64,000 nt of DNA from Euwallacea fornicatus (Eukaryota; Arthropoda; Insecta; Coleoptera; Curculionidae), in the NCBI RefSeq assembly GCF_040115645.1, contig NC_089553.1, positions 2,976,001-3,040,000 on the forward strand. Direction: 5' to 3'. Both the position numbers and the translations under genes were made by a program. Below the pieces are notes generated by a model. That model saw nothing but the letters and a program-made list of their open reading frames with translations. It made no database searches and was not told where the DNA came from. Below are positions 61,570 to 64,000 of the stretch, piece after piece. The stretch's first letter is position 1; every line of letters starts with the position of its first letter.

Positions 61570-62240
61570 AAACAAGTTTCCTTTATGCGAACAAATTTTA
61601 CTCGATTTTGGCCTCTGCATATGCCGTGAGGGACATGTACAGCAAGCCTCATACAGGAAGTCGCCATATTTAAATGAGATGCATAAAGAAAAATCCAGTG
61701 ATGTCAAATTAGGAGATCCAAGCGGTCAGAATTGGTCCGTGTTGCGTCCAGTCCTCCTGCCCCAGAAGGCGTTCGTTAATACACGTTGAATTGTGTATAG
61801 GTGTTTCATGGCGCCGTTGTCCCACAACGTTCATTACGGCCAGGGGCGGCATACCATTAAGAAGTCCAATGTAGTATTTAACAATTTGACGAAAAAAAAA
61901 AGAGTTTTCCCCAAAGAGAAAAGTAACGACCGACGACTGGATAATTCAACATCCCCACCAAGCATGGACGAAATTTGTTTCCATGAAAGGTTTGTGTTAC
62001 GCTTTCGCAGTTAACACCTGTTTTTTCGGCAATAGCTTAGGAACTCGTCTCGATGTCGGCCACACCCAAACATACTTGTAGTATAATGCTGCATCTTTAG
62101 AGGTTTTCGGTAGCTTAAAAGGTCGTTCGACATTACCACCTCCTGAGCCGGTCGATTTAAACTCAGCCATCAACCCAGCGACTGCTGATACCTGAGCATT
62201 TTTACCTGGGTTCTGGGCATTAGCGCCAGGATCGTTTGCG
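61570..62240 (-). pseudogene. IS630/mariner-type transposon remnant retaining the N-terminal DNA-binding part
   Basis: Reading the minus strand from 62240 down, an open stretch contains LMAEFKSTGSGGGNVERPFK and LPKTSKDAAL, resembling the helix-turn-helix plus linker of these transposases (normally E-F--TGSV---PR-GRP-T). Further down, across frameshifts, come QRVLTNAFWG and GSPNLTSLDFSLCISFKYGD, matching the third catalytic region. Order and spacing fit one decayed gene. Confidence 0.55.
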
Positions 62241-62241
62241 C

Positions 62242-63076
62242 TGAAAATCAGTACGATGGTAACTTTTTAAATAAATTATTACCAATTTGATTAAATTAAA
62301 ACACTTATCAAATGTATGATATTAAATAGACGAAATGAAATCAAATAAAAGAGTAAAAAGGTCCTTAACGACGTTTACTTTGTGTGTGACACCGCTTCCA
62401 CCACTAGATATTTTGTTACGATCTTGCGGTGAAGTAATAAAAATCACACTTACCGCACGCAAAACCGTAACTAAAGTAAAACCCGCTATTCACTGACGTT
62501 GCCCAGATGACCTACATTTCATATATATTCCCGTAGTTGCATGGTGAATGAAATTACATTCGAATCCCTTTACAAGACCGCAATTAGCATTATTCAAGTG
62601 AAATGTTTTGTTTCCATTATCCGGCCCATTTACCATCAGCTAAATATGCACCACGTGGAGCACAGATTTTGGTAAAACACACCTGATGGAAACTTTTGAG
62701 GGCCTTCATACCCCAAATATAAATGGGATTAGATTTTATCCGGAACCCGGACGTTGCCATAGTTACGCACGGTTTCTTTCGCCACCCCTTTTCAAATTAG
62801 AGGTAATAGAAAGGAAAGTCGGTTGTCTATTATCAAGGAAATGGGTGCGCTCATTGCTGGCTCAAGCCGAGCTCGTAATGTTCATTAATTATTGAGCAGA
62901 GTTTTGAGGGTAAAAGTTGTGTATTAAATAGGTACACGGTGTAACCCGTGAAGTTCGCGCGACATGGATTTCCTTCTACTAAATTTCGACTTTGTCTTCG
63001 GCCTGTGCCTCGCGAAGGCCGAGGAATGACATGCAAATTAAAAAACAAGTGACTATCTCCAACTGTCAAACTGTCA
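62242..63076. other. AT-rich DNA, nothing recognised
   Basis: No coding signal or repeat could be supported here. Confidence 0.4.
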
Positions 63077-63082
63077 TTTTTT

Positions 63083-64000
63083 TTTTCAAAAAAAGGTAAC
63101 AGTACCGTAAACGGTTTTCGCTCCGATCGTTCTGATTTTTTATGTTGTTCTAAAGGTCATTTTGAACAACTTTTCTAAAGGGACAAGGGCGCGCAAATGC
63201 CTTTTTTACACTTTTTTTTAGGTTGAACATTTTTCCAAATCCAACTGTCTTACGGGATCGTGGAGCGAATAGGGGTGCTGGGTGGGATAAGTAAGGTAAG
63301 GTAAGGTAAGGTAAGGTAAGGTAAGGTAAGGTAAGGTAAGGTAAGGTAAGGTGAGGTGAGGTAAGGTAAGGTAAGGTGAGGTGAGGTAAGGTAACACATT
63401 TCCATTTTTATTTCTCTATTGAAATTGCAAAGTTACATCCACCTCAGTAAGGAAATTTATTTCATTTAGTTCAGGTTAGTTCAGGTTAGTTCGGATCACT
63501 TCAGTAAAGGAAATTTATGTCATTTAGTTTCAATTCTTATCAAGCAATATGTTTTTCATTTACTTATTTTGATCAGAATTTATGTTTTTTTTTCAATTTC
63601 GATTGCAATTAAAATAAAATTGTAAAATTTTTGTGTATCTTTCTTGCGCAGGGACCACGCTAGTATTTTAGTCGATTAAGTGAAGTGCCTTTCGGGATTC
63701 ACGGAGTGAATTGGAGTGCTGAGTGAGGTAATTATCAACAACGTTTCAGATCTTTAAAGCAACAACAAAATATTACATACCCATAGTGAAGCAGTTTACC
63801 CCACCCAGCACCCCTATTCGCTCCACGATCCCGTAAAACCGTCGGATTTGGAAAAATGTTCAACCTAAAAAAAAGTGTGAAAGAGCCATTTGCGCGCTCT
63901 TGTCCCCTAAGAAAAGTTGTTCAAAATGACCTTTAGAACGACATATTAAAAAATCAGAACGATCGGAGCGAAAACCGTTTACGGTGTAATTACTCAAAAA
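63083..64000. mobile_element. Large inverted-repeat element at the right edge
   Basis: Two arms of about 210 bp are near-identical inverted copies. Left: ACCGTAAACGGTTTTCGCTC onward through GGGATCGTGGAGCGAATAGG and GGGTGCTGGGTGGG. Right: the reverse complement, ending at the window edge. The interior of about 500 bp holds the GGTAA array, a two-copy repeat of about 60 bp with TTCAGGTTAG words, and no open frame. The element may extend past 64000. Confidence 0.8.
63289..63393. repeat. (GGTAA)n pentanucleotide array
   Basis: About 20 units of GGTAA with a few GGTGA variants, directly inside the left arm of the inverted-repeat element. It is not the arthropod telomere repeat TTAGG in any register or strand. 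Confidence 0.95.

Noticed and set aside
63289..63393. GGTAA array as a telomeric repeat
   Set aside because: GGTAA is not a rotation or complement of TTAGG or TCAGG, and it lies inside an inverted-repeat element.

Overview
This is AT-rich insect nuclear DNA, most likely from a beetle. All confident genes are spliced, with many introns of about 50-70 bp and GT-AG (twice GC-AG) junctions, and the coding products match insect families (Suv4-20, cathepsin D, the insect GABA receptor subunits 8916 and LCCH3, and Lrp4). The beetle assignment is an inference from protein and repeat character; no marker in the window proves it.

Layout. At 1-1263 (minus) lie the first two coding exons of a histone methyltransferase Suv4-20 gene that runs off the left edge. 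At 1599-1844 (plus) is a weak candidate for a small two-exon gene. At 3603-5690 (plus) is a complete 8-exon cathepsin D-like aspartic protease (389 aa) with a TATA box. At 6819-11495 (minus) are ten exons of an alpha-like GABA receptor subunit of the CG8916 type; its first (signal peptide) exon was not found. At 15254-22392 (plus), head to head with it, is a complete 10-exon beta-like subunit, Lcch3 (490 aa). At 26910-39917 (plus) is a complete 25-exon LDL receptor-related protein 4 gene (2001 aa). From about 40 kb to the right edge no gene is supported, apart from one possible orphan exon at 55145-55199.

The two receptor genes belong together: insect LCCH3 and alpha-like partners can form heteromeric GABA receptors, and the divergent alpha/beta arrangement recalls animal GABA-A clusters. 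Lrp4 acts at synapses in flies, so 6.8-40 kb is a block of neuronal membrane-protein genes.

The rest is dominated by DNA-transposon debris. At least eight decayed IS630/Tc1/mariner transposase fragments are present, plus one 592-bp Tc1-like element with matching ends and a TA duplication. Several non-autonomous inverted-repeat families occur: four elements with an inner and an outer pair of CAGGGTGT-type ends about 110-130 bp apart, two copies of a 1.17-kb fold-back element, two copies of a 0.67-0.73-kb element carrying GTGGGCGGAGTCA near both ends, and a large inverted-repeat element at the right edge with a GGTAA array inside. Low-complexity tracts include TTA, AT and GAT microsatellites, a G-run array and a purine-rich minisatellite. 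No tRNA, rRNA or CRISPR was seen.
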